A DNA stretch of 64,000 nt from Virgibacillus ihumii (GTDB taxonomy: Bacteria > Bacillota > Bacilli > Bacillales > Amphibacillaceae). The stretch spans positions 1,550,001-1,614,000 of the forward strand of contig NZ_CACVAN010000001.1 in assembly GCF_902726655.1 (NCBI RefSeq). The letters are read 5' to 3'. Under the pieces are notes generated by a model. The model was not told the DNA's origin. It worked only from the letters and a program-made list of their open reading frames with translations, and ran no database searches. Positions 46,343 through 56,215 of this stretch are shown in pieces (position 1 is the stretch's first letter; the number at the start of each line of letters is the position of its first letter). Made by a program: the position numbers and the translations under genes.

Positions 46343-47830
46343 TTAATCTTTCGGACGCTCTTTCAATTCTTCATTATTTTTGCCTTGGTAGCGCAGCCCC
46401 CAACCGGTTAGTGCCGCAATCAGCATCACGATAAACAGGAACCAGCCGTGGAAAACGAATGGCCACACTGCTGTCGGTTCAACAACCGGCAGCCAATTAT
46501 ACGTTTCCTTCATCGTTTGAATTGTTGACCAGCCGAGCAAAACAGGTGCACCCCAAGGAAAAATATACCCTAGTGATGAGGTTACCGCATCAAGCATGTT
46601 AGCCAGACGATAACGGTGAATGCGGTATTTTGATCCGATTTCTTTTACAAATGGCGCTGCCGCAATTTCAGCAGCAGTATTGATCGTAATGGAGCTGTTT
46701 AATAGCGCAACAATTCCCCAGATGGCAAGCTCGGCTCTGCGGACAGAATTTTTAATCCATTTGATCAAACCTGTTGTAATGGCATCCATTGTCCCACCTA
46801 ATTTTAATAAATGAGCCGCAGCTACAATTAACAAAATAAGAATGGCCATATTGAAGTATCCGGTAAGCCCCTCTATCAACGCACCTTGAATTACAGTGTC
46901 TGAATCAGGATTGAAACTTAATAAGTCACCCAATTCCTTACCGCTTATTCCAAATTGGTGCATAAGGAATATTAAAGGAATCGTTGAAAGAATACCCCAT
47001 GTAAGAGAAGTAAGCAAATGGTGTCCTGACAGCGCCAGAATTAATACAATCAAAAACGGAATCAGCATAATGAGTCCACTTGGATTAACAGATTCCATCA
47101 TAGACTCAATTGAGCCCTGATTAGTACCGGCATTCCCGCCGCCGCCAAAGATGGCAAATAAAATAACAGCCGGAATTGCCGCAACAACTGCGTATTTAAA
47201 ACGACTGCGTACAACCCCCGGGACATCGGCATCCTGTGTTGTTGCCGAGACGATTGTCGTATCTGAAACCGGTGCCAGGTTATCACCAAACACAGCGCCA
47301 GCCAAAATAGCGGCAAACATAAATACCGGATCTCCTCCAACAGCGACACCTGCAGGATACATCAATGTACAGAATGCAACGGTTGTTCCATACCCTGTAC
47401 CAACTGCAGTCGAAAAAGTGGCTGCCAATAAAAATGTCAATGCTACAAAAAGACCGCCTGTAACACCGGTAATGGCACCAATCCAGACAAGACCTTCCAC
47501 GAGTCCGCCTACCTGCAGAACCTGGGCAAACATACCCGCATAAAACCAGGCAACCATTGCGATAACACCAACAGGCTGTGCCAGTCCATCGAATAAACCT
47601 TGTGCATAATCTTCCCATTTACTTTTACAGAGAAGCAACCCCAAAGTCAATCCAATTATGGCTCCCATCACCAACGCCACTTGGGAGGCAAGCTGGAGAA
47701 CACTGATTGTTATTGCAAAAACAACAAAAAATAATAGCGGTACAGCTGCACCAAAAGCGCCAAATCTGAATTGCAGTGAGTCGATCGATTTCTCTCCTGT
47801 TGCTCTTTCCAATTCTTCATTGTTTGACAT
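46343..47830 (-). CDS. nhaC: NhaC-family Na+/H+ antiporter
   Basis: The 495-residue protein has about 11-12 helices and the NhaC-family segments GTGYGTTVAFCTLMYP, GDNLAPVSDTTIVSATTQDAD and ITINTAAEIAAAPFVKEIG. Such antiporters expel sodium in exchange for protons (or malate/lactate in the MleN subgroup) and help growth at high pH or salt, which suits the halophile-like features of the window. It is monocistronic with its own terminators. Confidence 0.85.
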   Translation of the reverse strand: MSNNEELERATGEKSIDSLQFRFGAFGAAVPLLFFVVFAITISVLQLASQVALVMGAIIGLTLGLLLCKSKWEDYAQGLFDGLAQPVGVIAMVAWFYAGMFAQVLQVGGLVEGLVWIGAITGVTGGLFVALTFLLAATFSTAVGTGYGTTVAFCTLMYPAGVAVGGDPVFMFAAILAGAVFGDNLAPVSDTTIVSATTQDADVPGVVRSRFKYAVVAAIPAVILFAIFGGGGNAGTNQGSIESMMESVNPSGLIMLIPFLIVLILALSGHHLLTSLTWGILSTIPLIFLMHQFGISGKELGDLLSFNPDSDTVIQGALIEGLTGYFNMAILILLIVAAAHLLKLGGTMDAITTGLIKWIKNSVRRAELAIWGIVALLNSSITINTAAEIAAAPFVKEIGSKYRIHRYRLANMLDAVTSSLGYIFPWGAPVLLGWSTIQTMKETYNWLPVVEPTAVWPFVFHGWFLFIVMLIAALTGWGLRYQGKNNEELKERPKD

Positions 47831-48024
47831 CGTATTTCCCCCAAATATTCAATTTCTATTAAAGCTTATCACAATTACTCATAGAATTGTAGTAAACTAT
47901 ACAATATTTAAACCTTTCTAACTAGTAATCGTTTACAAAAATCTCCAAAATCTGTCTTATCGAAACGATTTGATTCGAAAGTACCAGTTGAACTATATAC
48001 AGTAAGAAAGCAATTAGGAATAAA

Positions 48025-48048
48025 GAAACCACCTTTCCCGGCGGTTTC
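48025..48048 (-). terminator. Terminator of topB
   Basis: GAAACCGCC pairs with GGTGGTTTC on the minus strand (one G-U) around a 6-base loop, followed by TTTATT, 10 bases after the stop codon. Confidence 0.8.
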
Positions 48049-48057
48049 TCCCCAATT

Positions 48058-50214
48058 TCAATCTTTTTTCAACTTGGCAAGCTGTTCAGCAAGTGCATTG
48101 TTTGTGAATCCATCATCCTGTTTCTTCAAGTATTTGTTGACATCTTTTTTGGAAACTTTTTGTTTTTTCTCCTGCTTCATACGTTTGTTAAAGGTGGAAA
48201 GTTTTTCACGATGCCCGCATTTGCAAGTGAACATTTTGCCTTCCCCTTCACCGCGCATTTCCATCCGTTTATGACAGTTCGGACATCTGGCATTGGTATG
48301 CTTAGCTATATTCTTTTTATGTCCGCACGAACGATCCTGACAAACAAGCATACGTCCATGTTTATTTTTAATCTCCAGCATTAATTTCCCACAGTCCGGG
48401 CATTTGGTTCCAGTCATATTATCGTGCTTGAATGTTTCATCACTGGCCTTAATCTGCTGGACAACCTGCCGGGCATAATCCTTCATTTCTTTGATAAATT
48501 GGTTTTTATTCAACTTACCTTCTGCGATCTGCCCAAGTTTTGTTTCCCATTCAGCAGTGAGTGCCGGTGATTTTAAATCTTGGGGAACAAGTTCAAGCAA
48601 TTGTCTCCCTTTTGAGGTAATGAAAATATGTTTACCGCGCATTTCCATGTACTGGCTGTTGAACAGCTTCTCAATAATATCCGCACGTGTTGCAACGGTG
48701 CCAAGTCCGCCAGTCTGGTTAATGGTTTTAGCCAGTTGCTTATTATCCGATCCCAAATATCGGACTGGATTCTCCATTGCCTGCAGCAGGCCCCCCTCTG
48801 TAAATCGCTCGGGCGGCTTCGTTTCTCCATCTGTGATTGTAAGCTTCAAATGCTTGAATGTATCTCCCTTTTGAACATCCGGCAATCCCTGATCATTTTC
48901 GGAATCATTGTAGATTTCTTTCCAGCCCATTTTTTTGACAGTTGTGCCTTTCGTACTGAAACGCTCATTTTCAATTTGGGCTTCTATTGTTGTCTGCTCA
49001 TATTCGTATGGCTCAGCCAGTACTGCCAAAAACCGCTTAACAACCAGGTCATAGATTTTCCGTTCTTTATCATTCAGCTCTGTTAGAATTACCGGCTGCT
49101 CAGTCGGAATAATCGCATGGTGGTCCGAAACCTTGCTGTTATCGACGACTGATTTTGGCAGTTTCCAGTCATGCTTGAGCACTTTCCCGGCGAAACGGCT
49201 GTACTGATCAACCCCGCACGCTTTCACACGCTCTTTCAGTGTTGGAACAATATCGGTTGAAATAACCCTTGAATCGGTTCGTGGATATGTGAGTACTTTA
49301 TGCTGTTCATACAATTTTTGCATCAGTGACAATGTCTGCTTTCCGGAAAACCCGAAAATACGGTTCGCATCACGTTGCAATTCGGTCAGATCATAAAGTT
49401 GCGGGGCATGCTTTTTCTTTTGTGCTTTATTAACATTGACAACTTTGGCAGGCTGATTTTTTAACTGTTTCAGCAATGCATCGGCCTTTTCTTTTGAAAA
49501 AATCCGGCTGTTGTTTTTTGCATCCTGCCAGGTTAGTTTTAACCCTTTATCCATTTTTGCTTCTATTCCATAAAACTGCTTCGGCGTGAACTCTTTGATT
49601 TCCTTATCTCTCGAGGCGATCATAGCAAGGGTCGGCGTTTGAACACGTCCACTGGAAAGCTGGGCATTGAACTTGGTTGTCAGGGCACGTGTTGCATTCA
49701 ACCCGACATACCAATCCGCCTCCGAACGTGCCACTGCTGCATGATACAGGTTTTCATACTGTTTCCCCGGCTTCAGATGTTTAAACCCATCCCGAATTGC
49801 TTTATCCGTTACCGATGAAATCCACAGCCGTTTTACCGGTTTTTTGGTTCGGGACTTTTCAATGATCCAACGTGCCACCAGCTCTCCTTCCCGTCCGGCG
49901 TCGGTTGCAATCACAATGTCCTGAACATCATTTCGGTTCAGTTGGGTTTTCACACTGCTGAACTGCTTGCCGGTTTTTTTAATGACAACCAACTTGAGAC
50001 TTTTCGGCAGCATCGGCAAATCTTCCATCCGCCATGTCTTCAGTTTGTCATCATATACTTCCGGGTCAGCCAGTGTCACCAAATGGCCGAGTGCCCAGGT
50101 AACAATATATTTCGATCCTTCCAAAAAGCCGTTCCCTTTTTTATTGCAGTTCAGTACCCGTGCAATATCCCGGCCAACGGAAGGTTTTTCAGCTAATACT
50201 ACAGTTTTGCTCAT
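48058..50214 (-). CDS. topB: DNA topoisomerase III
   Basis: The 718-residue protein starts MSKTVVLAEKPSVGRDIARVL, the TOPRIM domain opening of Gram-positive TopB. The TOPRIM acidic triad lies around TDAGREGELVARWI, and the catalytic tyrosine is in LTYPRTDSRVI near residue 311. Two C-terminal zinc-ribbon copies follow (CPDCGKLM...CQDRSCGHKK and CPNCHKRM...CKCGHREK). It decatenates and relaxes negatively supercoiled DNA. It is a separate unit from the hpa genes downstream, transcribed in the same direction. Confidence 0.95.
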   Translation of the reverse strand: MSKTVVLAEKPSVGRDIARVLNCNKKGNGFLEGSKYIVTWALGHLVTLADPEVYDDKLKTWRMEDLPMLPKSLKLVVIKKTGKQFSSVKTQLNRNDVQDIVIATDAGREGELVARWIIEKSRTKKPVKRLWISSVTDKAIRDGFKHLKPGKQYENLYHAAVARSEADWYVGLNATRALTTKFNAQLSSGRVQTPTLAMIASRDKEIKEFTPKQFYGIEAKMDKGLKLTWQDAKNNSRIFSKEKADALLKQLKNQPAKVVNVNKAQKKKHAPQLYDLTELQRDANRIFGFSGKQTLSLMQKLYEQHKVLTYPRTDSRVISTDIVPTLKERVKACGVDQYSRFAGKVLKHDWKLPKSVVDNSKVSDHHAIIPTEQPVILTELNDKERKIYDLVVKRFLAVLAEPYEYEQTTIEAQIENERFSTKGTTVKKMGWKEIYNDSENDQGLPDVQKGDTFKHLKLTITDGETKPPERFTEGGLLQAMENPVRYLGSDNKQLAKTINQTGGLGTVATRADIIEKLFNSQYMEMRGKHIFITSKGRQLLELVPQDLKSPALTAEWETKLGQIAEGKLNKNQFIKEMKDYARQVVQQIKASDETFKHDNMTGTKCPDCGKLMLEIKNKHGRMLVCQDRSCGHKKNIAKHTNARCPNCHKRMEMRGEGEGKMFTCKCGHREKLSTFNKRMKQEKKQKVSKKDVNKYLKKQDDGFTNNALAEQLAKLKKD

Positions 50215-50396
50215 TTAAAAAATCCTTTCTCGTTTCGCTCTCCTGTCAGTTTAGCATAGTTTGAGCAGCTATGGCAGTAACTGCCACTTATGAATTTATG
50301 GCGGGGGCACCTTCTATTGGCAAAAATTTATGTTGTTTGGGCTTTCAAGTTTTTGTTCAGCATGTGGATTTTATACTTTCTTAACTGCCAAAAAAT

Positions 50397-50424
50397 GCCC
50401 GGAACCTCAACAAGCGTTCCAGGC
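50397..50424 (-). terminator. Terminator of the hpa operon
   Basis: GCCTGGAAC pairs with GTTCCGGGC on the minus strand (one G-U), followed by ATTTTTTGG, 7 bases after the hpaF stop codon. Confidence 0.8.
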
Positions 50425-50430
50425 CCTAAA

Positions 50431-50814
50431 CTATCTGAACCGTTCATGTATATTATTCTTTTTGTACGTTCCCAACTTACCAAACTCAACGAGTTCCATC
50501 GACAGCGCGATGTACCATGTTTCGAAAAGCTCCACAAAATGTTCTTCCATCATCTGAAATAGATTGTCGCAGGTTTTCTTTTTCACTTCATCCGACCGTC
50601 CAGGGGCAATTTTCAATGTTGCATGGACGAATGCATCATCTGCTGATCCATCGGCAATGTAGTAATCAGTCAGCATGATGGCACGGGCGCGAATCCCGCC
50701 GGTTGGAAAAACCCCGTCCTGGGCAATCAGTGTTTCGTTTATTTTTTTCAGCAGGGCGGGTATTTCCGAATCGTTGGCAATATTGTCTGTATACTCGACG
50801 ATAATGTGCGGCAC
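50431..50814 (-). CDS. hpaF: 5-carboxymethyl-2-hydroxymuconate delta-isomerase HpaF
   Basis: The start is a GTG behind AAGGAGGG. The 127-residue protein begins with proline after Met, MPHIIVEYTDNI, as in CHMI of the tautomerase superfamily, where Pro-1 is the catalytic base. Other matches are GGIRARAIMLTDYYIADG and FVHATLKIAPGRSDE. It isomerises 5-carboxymethyl-2-hydroxymuconate to 5-oxo-pent-3-ene-1,2,5-tricarboxylate. It is the last gene of the operon, 11 bases after hpaG2. Confidence 0.93.
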   Translation of the reverse strand: MPHIIVEYTDNIANDSEIPALLKKINETLIAQDGVFPTGGIRARAIMLTDYYIADGSADDAFVHATLKIAPGRSDEVKKKTCDNLFQMMEEHFVELFETWYIALSMELVEFGKLGTYKKNNIHERFR

Positions 50815-50825
50815 TAAAACCCTCC

Positions 50826-51581
50826 TTATCTGTTGAATTCCTTATCACCGATTATTGTATTTTTAAGCGAGCCGATACCTTCAATTTCCGTAATGACCTC
50901 GTCCCCTTCATAAACATGTACTGTTCCTTTTGGTGTACCGGTTAAAATAACATCATTCTCATGAAGCGTCATAAAACCGCTTAAATACTCAATCAGGTAT
51001 GGAATGTCAAAAACCATGTCACGTGTTGATCCTTCCTGCGTCTTTTCGCCGTTCACATACGTCCGGAGAGTAAGTTGCATCGGATCTGCCACATCCAGCT
51101 TATCCACGAACCATGGCCCAATTGGTGTCAGGTTATCGCGGTTTTTGGCAGCGAGATTAGGCCGGTAATAATTTTCCAAGTAGTCCCGGATGACATAATC
51201 ATTGGCAACGGTATATCCTGCCACATAATCATATGCTTCAACACGGTTCACTTTGCGGCCAGTTTTCCCGATTACAACCGCAAGTTCACATTCATAATGC
51301 ATGTGGACAGCATTCTTTGGTCGACGTGATTGTCCATTATGTCCGACAAGTGCATTTGGTCCCTTTAAAAAAACAAGTGGTTCATCAGGTGCATTAAAAC
51401 TGATCTCACTGGCATGGTCGGCATAGTTCAGACCCAATGCAAAGGTCGTTTCAGCCTCTACCGGAGGCAGCCAAGTAACATCAGTCTGCTCCACAACTCT
51501 GCCATCATCAAGATGCAGCTTTCCATCAACTTCAACCGCATCATGGATTCCACCAAAACAGGCCACACGTGCATGCCGCAT
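50826..51581 (-). CDS. hpaG2: HpaG C-terminal-type subunit (FAH-fold isomerase/decarboxylase)
   Basis: The 251-residue protein is of the fumarylacetoacetase fold: GLNYADHASEI, YECELAVVIGKTGR (metal-binding E-x-E), GYTVANDYVIRDYLENYYRPN and VILTGTPKGT. In E. coli HpaG two such domains are joined; here they are separate genes that share one base (TAATG), so they are translated together and probably assemble. The pair converts 5-oxo-pent-3-ene-tricarboxylate by decarboxylation and isomerisation to 2-oxo-hept-3-ene-dioate. Confidence 0.9.
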   Translation of the reverse strand: MRHARVACFGGIHDAVEVDGKLHLDDGRVVEQTDVTWLPPVEAETTFALGLNYADHASEISFNAPDEPLVFLKGPNALVGHNGQSRRPKNAVHMHYECELAVVIGKTGRKVNRVEAYDYVAGYTVANDYVIRDYLENYYRPNLAAKNRDNLTPIGPWFVDKLDVADPMQLTLRTYVNGEKTQEGSTRDMVFDIPYLIEYLSGFMTLHENDVILTGTPKGTVHVYEGDEVITEIEGIGSLKNTIIGDKEFNR

Positions 51582-52246
51582 TATGAATCACCATCTTTCA
51601 CGGAAACGATTTTATTTTCCAGGGAACCGACAGTACTGATGTCAATTCGGACAATATCTCCCGCCTTAACAAGTGGTGCATTTTCCGGAACCCCGGCAAG
51701 CAAAATATCCCCTTTGGAAAACGTCATGAACGTGCTGATATCTGAAATGAGCTGTTCCACCGGACGTACAAGATTAGTAGTATTATTTTCCTGAACCACT
51801 TCATTATTAACAAATACCCTAATTGGAAGCATCGCCGCATCATGAATGGACTCTTTTGCAACAACAGGACCAATTGGACATGACCCATCTCTGACTTTAT
51901 TTTTTATATTTGGTCGAAAATAACTGTCATGCGGAATACTGATGTCATTAACAACGGTAAATCCTATTACATTATCCATCGCCTTTTCCGCCGGAACATT
52001 TACCGTCTTCCTGCCAAAAACAATGCCAAGTGCTGCACCAGCCTGAAGCACCGACTTACCTTCCGGCATCTCCACTTCCCCCTGATGATGATTATAGGTA
52101 TTTTTCGGTTTAATATAGAGTATTGGGCGTTTCGGCGGTTGTTTGTACGGTTTTTCCTGTAATGCATCAGCCATAGCTTCCAATTCTCCCTGAAAATTAA
52201 ACAAAACACCATAAACCGTCCCTGTTTCGGGTAATATACTGTTCAA
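51581..52246 (-). CDS. hpaG1: HpaG N-terminal-type subunit (FAH-fold decarboxylase)
   Basis: The start is a TTG behind AAGGAGGG. The 221-residue protein shows the N-terminal HpaG pattern: GVLFNFQGELEAM, PILYIKPKNTY, GFTVVNDISIPHDSYFRPN and ILLAGVPENAP. It lacks the first part of the C-terminal-type domain and is shorter than a full FAH protein. It is paired with the next gene by an overlapping stop/start. Together they do the work of the two-domain HpaG of E. coli. Confidence 0.88.
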   Translation of the reverse strand: MNSILPETGTVYGVLFNFQGELEAMADALQEKPYKQPPKRPILYIKPKNTYNHHQGEVEMPEGKSVLQAGAALGIVFGRKTVNVPAEKAMDNVIGFTVVNDISIPHDSYFRPNIKNKVRDGSCPIGPVVAKESIHDAAMLPIRVFVNNEVVQENNTTNLVRPVEQLISDISTFMTFSKGDILLAGVPENAPLVKAGDIVRIDISTVGSLENKIVSVKDGDS

Positions 52247-52290
52247 CCTATCCCTCCTTATGCTTCAATAGTATCGACTGTAAAAAATGT

Positions 52291-53691
52291 TCAGCGTTTC
52301 TTTGGTGTATGAATGGCCAGTCCTGACAAACCTTCGACTGCCTCCAGCAATCCTTCATTATTACTTGGATGCGGATACGACGGAAACCTCAAATCTTCTT
52401 CACGTGCCGCCATTTCCAATGCAGTTACAGCTGTACCTATCAATTCAATAGCACCGGAGCCAATCATATGAACACCGAGCAATATATCTGTCTCATTCTC
52501 TTTCACGATCTTTATAAGACCCCCTCTTGCATTCGCTATTGCCCCATAACTGTTTCCGTTCATCGATGAACTGCTTACCTTCGTTTCGTATCCGGCTTCG
52601 ACAGCTTGTTTCTCAGTAAGACCAACCGCAGCGATTGGCGGTATCGTATGTACAACAGATGGCATAAGCGTTAAATCAATTTCACTTTTCAATCCGGCAA
52701 TGGTTTCCACAGCGACCTTCCCCTGTTTAATGGCTTTCACGGCTGTAAACCCGGCACCTGTCACATCACCAGCAGCAAACACATGAGGAAGGGAAGTTTG
52801 TGCCTTATTATCCGTTTGAATGAACCCTTCTGCCGTTATGTCCATACCAGTTCGTTCGACCCCCAAATTTTCCAGGTTAGGCTTTTGTCCTGTACAAACA
52901 AGTAAATACGAAGCTTCTTCATCCACTTTTTCAACATCTTTGGAAAAGTTTATGGAAACTTTCTCCTTGTCTGGATGGACACTTTGCAGTTTATAACCAT
53001 GCTTCACTTTAATTTTAGCCTTCTTCAGCATTCGCGCCAGTTCCCGATTAATGGAATCATCAAATGGAAAATCAGCGTCATGGAAAAGTTTTACCTTTGT
53101 GCCCAGTTGTGCAAAGCTGAATGCTGCTTCCAGTGCCCGGTAGTCATTTCCGTAAATAACTAATGAACCCGGTATTTCTTCCAACTGGTATGCTGATTCC
53201 GGCAGCAGCACACGTTCATGCTCCGGCCCTGACCAATCAGAATGGCTCCCCGTAGCAATGATCGCATTGGTAAATTCATACAGATCAAATTGATGGCCAT
53301 TTTCCACACCGATTTTATGATCATTGATAAAGTTTGCATTGCCGGTTAATACTTCGATTTCATTCGATTTCATCAGCGCTTCCACACCGTTATTCAGTCG
53401 GTCAACAACCATTGTTTTATATTGCTGCAATCTGGCAAAATTTACTTTCATTTCACCTGTTTCAATTCCCATTTCGTCCATAACTGGTACCGAAGCCAGT
53501 TTTGCAGCGGCATGTGTGAAAACTTTGGAGGGAATACACCCCTGGTTCAAACATACCCCGCCAACTTTATCTTTTTCAATTAACGTGACCGATTTCCCCA
53601 GCTGGGCGGCGCGAATAGCAGCCTGGTAACCACCCGGGCCGCCTCCGACAATGACGAGGTCACGTTGTTCCGCGAATTCGCCGACAACCAT
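52291..53691 (-). CDS. Dihydrolipoamide dehydrogenase (E3)
   Basis: The 466-residue protein begins LVIVGGGPGGYQAAIRAAQLG (FAD site) and has the redox disulfide CLNQGCIPSK. The second nucleotide site is near VIYGNDYRALEAAFSFAQLG, and the C-terminal interface segment with the catalytic His-Pro is SYPHPSNNEG. It reoxidises dihydrolipoyl-E2 with NAD. Its ATG directly follows the E2 stop codon. The two therefore form an E2-E3 pair, but no E1 genes are nearby. Confidence 0.92.
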   Translation of the reverse strand: MVVGEFAEQRDLVIVGGGPGGYQAAIRAAQLGKSVTLIEKDKVGGVCLNQGCIPSKVFTHAAAKLASVPVMDEMGIETGEMKVNFARLQQYKTMVVDRLNNGVEALMKSNEIEVLTGNANFINDHKIGVENGHQFDLYEFTNAIIATGSHSDWSGPEHERVLLPESAYQLEEIPGSLVIYGNDYRALEAAFSFAQLGTKVKLFHDADFPFDDSINRELARMLKKAKIKVKHGYKLQSVHPDKEKVSINFSKDVEKVDEEASYLLVCTGQKPNLENLGVERTGMDITAEGFIQTDNKAQTSLPHVFAAGDVTGAGFTAVKAIKQGKVAVETIAGLKSEIDLTLMPSVVHTIPPIAAVGLTEKQAVEAGYETKVSSSSMNGNSYGAIANARGGLIKIVKENETDILLGVHMIGSGAIELIGTAVTALEMAAREEDLRFPSYPHPSNNEGLLEAVEGLSGLAIHTPKKR

Positions 53692-54894
53692 TTATACCAG
53701 CTCCAATAACATTTTATTCGGTTTTTCAAGTAATTCAATAAAACGGTTAGTAAATTCAACCGAAGCAACGCCATCTGCCACCCGGTGATCAAAGGAAAGA
53801 GACATGTTCATCATTTGTCGAACCGCGATCTCATCATTTTCCAACACAACCGGTGTCTTTTTTGTTTTATGAAGTGCCATAATTGCAGTTTGCTGTTGAT
53901 TAATGATTGGTGTAGCCCCTGTACCCCCAATTGGTCCAACATTGCTGATTGTGAAAGTGCCATCCTTCATATCACCTGCATTCAGTTTCCCATCCAAAGC
54001 TTGTTGCGTCAGTTCCTTCATTTCCATGTTAATCTGACGAATATTTTTTTGATCAACATCCCTTAATACCGGCACTAGCAACCCCTTATCTGTGTTTGTT
54101 GCCAGTCCGATATGACAGCTTTTCGAAAGCCTGATAACATTGTTTTCCTCATCCAGATGCGCATTGAAAATCCGATGTTCTTTTAAAGCAATCGTTACCG
54201 CCTTCAGAAAAAATGCAACAACGGAAACCGATTCACCTTCCTGCTTTAATTGCCGGCGGAATTCAAGTAAATCCGTTAAATCCACTTCATCAAAATGCGT
54301 GACATGCGGAATAGTTGTGATTGATTTGGTAAGATTATCACCAATCTGTTTCCGTATACCTGTGTACGGAATTGTATCTGTTTCCGGTTCCTTTACCGTC
54401 CTTGAAACGGATTCAGTCCCACCCTCAATGGCGTTATGAACATCTTCCTCAGTTACTCTTCCCCCTGGGCCGGTTCCCTTGATTTCTTCAATATCGATAT
54501 CGTGATCACGGGCAACTTTTCGTGTGTACGGTGCCGCTAAAATCCGATTATAGCTGCTGGACACAAGTTTATCCTTGTTCTGATCAGGTTTAGTTCTTTT
54601 CTGTTGCGCAGCTTTCTTTTTTTTCGGAGCAGAAGGAGTTTCATCTGACACCTTACCAGTCCCATCATCAATTTCGATCAACGCCGTCCCGACCGTCACT
54701 ACTTCTCCTTTCTTAAAATGAATGGCTGTAATTTTTCCTGCGGCTGGTGAAGGGATTTCCGCGACCATTTTATCGGTCTGCAATTCAACGAGCGGTTGAT
54801 CAACCGCAACTTCATCACCGATTTTCACAAAATAGGTTGTGATTTCACCCTCATTCATTCCTTCACCAATATCATGAAACTTAACATCAGCCAC
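53692..54894 (-). CDS. 2-oxo acid dehydrogenase E2 (dihydrolipoyl acyltransferase)
   Basis: GTG 54894 (MADVKFHDIGEGMNEG) lies 5 bases after GGGAGGTG; the longer frame lacks a site. The 400-residue protein has a lipoyl domain (1-80; lysine in LQTDKMVAEI), a basic alanine/proline linker, a peripheral-subunit-binding domain (about 125-160; AAPYTRKVARDHDIDI and GTGPGGRV) and a catalytic domain with SFDHRVADG near the C-terminus. It transfers an acyl group to CoA. The location among aromatic-acid genes, beside phenylalanine dehydrogenase, suggests aryl-pyruvate oxidation. Confidence 0.92.
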   Translation of the reverse strand: MADVKFHDIGEGMNEGEITTYFVKIGDEVAVDQPLVELQTDKMVAEIPSPAAGKITAIHFKKGEVVTVGTALIEIDDGTGKVSDETPSAPKKKKAAQQKRTKPDQNKDKLVSSSYNRILAAPYTRKVARDHDIDIEEIKGTGPGGRVTEEDVHNAIEGGTESVSRTVKEPETDTIPYTGIRKQIGDNLTKSITTIPHVTHFDEVDLTDLLEFRRQLKQEGESVSVVAFFLKAVTIALKEHRIFNAHLDEENNVIRLSKSCHIGLATNTDKGLLVPVLRDVDQKNIRQINMEMKELTQQALDGKLNAGDMKDGTFTISNVGPIGGTGATPIINQQQTAIMALHKTKKTPVVLENDEIAVRQMMNMSLSFDHRVADGVASVEFTNRFIELLEKPNKMLLELV

Positions 54895-55036
54895 AGTAAC
54901 ACCTCCCTGAATTTTACCGTTCTTGACCCCCATGATAAACACAGCACGATTTTCCCAAAAAACACCATATGCCTGTATCGGTTTCTTGATTTAATAAATA
55001 ATTTGCTGCCGTCCAGATAGGCGTTTCGTTTTTTTG

Positions 55037-56176
55037 CTAATGACGTATGTTCCATTTCGGACTTATCCCACGTGTAAAAAAATTACTGCGGTGACGCTGC
55101 ACTTTCAGTCGTTTTTTACATTTACGGTCAGCAGCCTCCACAGTTGTCATATATGCATTATCTGCTGTCTCATATACCTCGAGTAAAGAATGATAAATTG
55201 CTTTCGTCTTAACTAGAACCCGTGCTTTGTTCGGGCCATACAGTTCATCGGCCACTTGAATAAGTCCGCCTGAATTCACGATATAGTCAGGTGCATATAA
55301 AATTCCTTTATTCCTTAATTTTTCAGCGTGTTCAGCCCTGTGCAATTGATTATTCGCTGATCCGACAACAGCATTTACCTGAAGCTGATCAACCGCGCTG
55401 TCATTTAGAATTCCACCAAGGGCACACGGTACGAAAACATCGGCATCCACACTATAAATTGCATCGTGTCCGACTATTTTTAGCATTCCCTTCAGTTCAG
55501 CAGCCCTTCTTTCCATTTTCAGCAGTAAGTTACTGTTTATATCCGTAACATAAATATCCGCGCCTGCCTGGAGCAGCTGTTCGGCAACTTTAAAACCAAC
55601 TTTACCGAGGCCCTGAATTGCATACGTTTTACCAGCCAGTTCGCTGGTTCCATCAAGAAAAAAATTCGTCGCTTTCAGTCCGTACATAACGCCCTGGGCA
55701 GTTGGGATGGATGAGTCCCCGCTGCCTCCAAAAGCCTCCGGGACACCATTGATAAAATTGGTTTCTTTCATCGCATGTACGAAATCATCCATCGTTGTTC
55801 CCATGTCTGTACCAGTGTAAAAACGCCCGTTCAGTGACTCCACATACTGACCAAATGCCCGGAACATTGCAGGTGATTTATCCTTAGCCGGATCACCGAT
55901 GATAACGGCTTTACCACCGCCAAAATCAAGGTCGGCAGCTGCACATTTATACGTCATCCCTTCAGATAGCCTCAGTACATCATCCAAAGCATCTTCCACT
56001 GAACCGTATGGCAGCATTCGTGTTCCGCCTAAGGCAGGACCTAATGTGGTGTTATGTATCGCAATGATTGCCTGCAGTCCCGTTGCCGGGTCATTGCAAA
56101 AAATCACCTGTTCATGCCCGGCTATTTTTTGAAACAAATCATGTTCAATTGTCATTGTTTTTTCAAGCTGCTTCAC
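55037..56176 (-). CDS. Phenylalanine dehydrogenase
   Basis: The 379-residue protein matches the Bacillus/Lysinibacillus Phe[42 protein letters not shown] (catalytic Lys), [33 protein letters not shown] and a C-terminal [12 protein letters not shown] that is typical of PheDH and absent from leucine dehydrogenase. It deaminates phenylalanine (and less well tyrosine) to the aryl-pyruvate with NAD. GTG start behind GGGGGAGG. It lies inside the hpa operon between hpaC and E2, linking aromatic amino acids to the pathway. Confidence 0.88.
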   Translation of the reverse strand: MKQLEKTMTIEHDLFQKIAGHEQVIFCNDPATGLQAIIAIHNTTLGPALGGTRMLPYGSVEDALDDVLRLSEGMTYKCAAADLDFGGGKAVIIGDPAKDKSPAMFRAFGQYVESLNGRFYTGTDMGTTMDDFVHAMKETNFINGVPEAFGGSGDSSIPTAQGVMYGLKATNFFLDGTSELAGKTYAIQGLGKVGFKVAEQLLQAGADIYVTDINSNLLLKMERRAAELKGMLKIVGHDAIYSVDADVFVPCALGGILNDSAVDQLQVNAVVGSANNQLHRAEHAEKLRNKGILYAPDYIVNSGGLIQVADELYGPNKARVLVKTKAIYHSLLEVYETADNAYMTTVEAADRKCKKRLKVQRHRSNFFTRGISPKWNIRH

Positions 56177-56215
56177 TTTTATCCGTACCTCCCCCTGGAA
56201 TAAAACAGCTCACAG

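Noticed and set aside
47283..47618. Cysteine- and arginine-rich 111-codon frame opposite nhaC
   Set aside because: It is a shadow of the hydrophobic nhaC codons; composition is that of a reverse-frame artefact.
54895..55036. Remnant of a deleted E1 gene between PheDH and E2
   Set aside because: All three minus-strand frames were read; none shows a recognisable E1 segment, so the deletion idea is left as a question for comparison.
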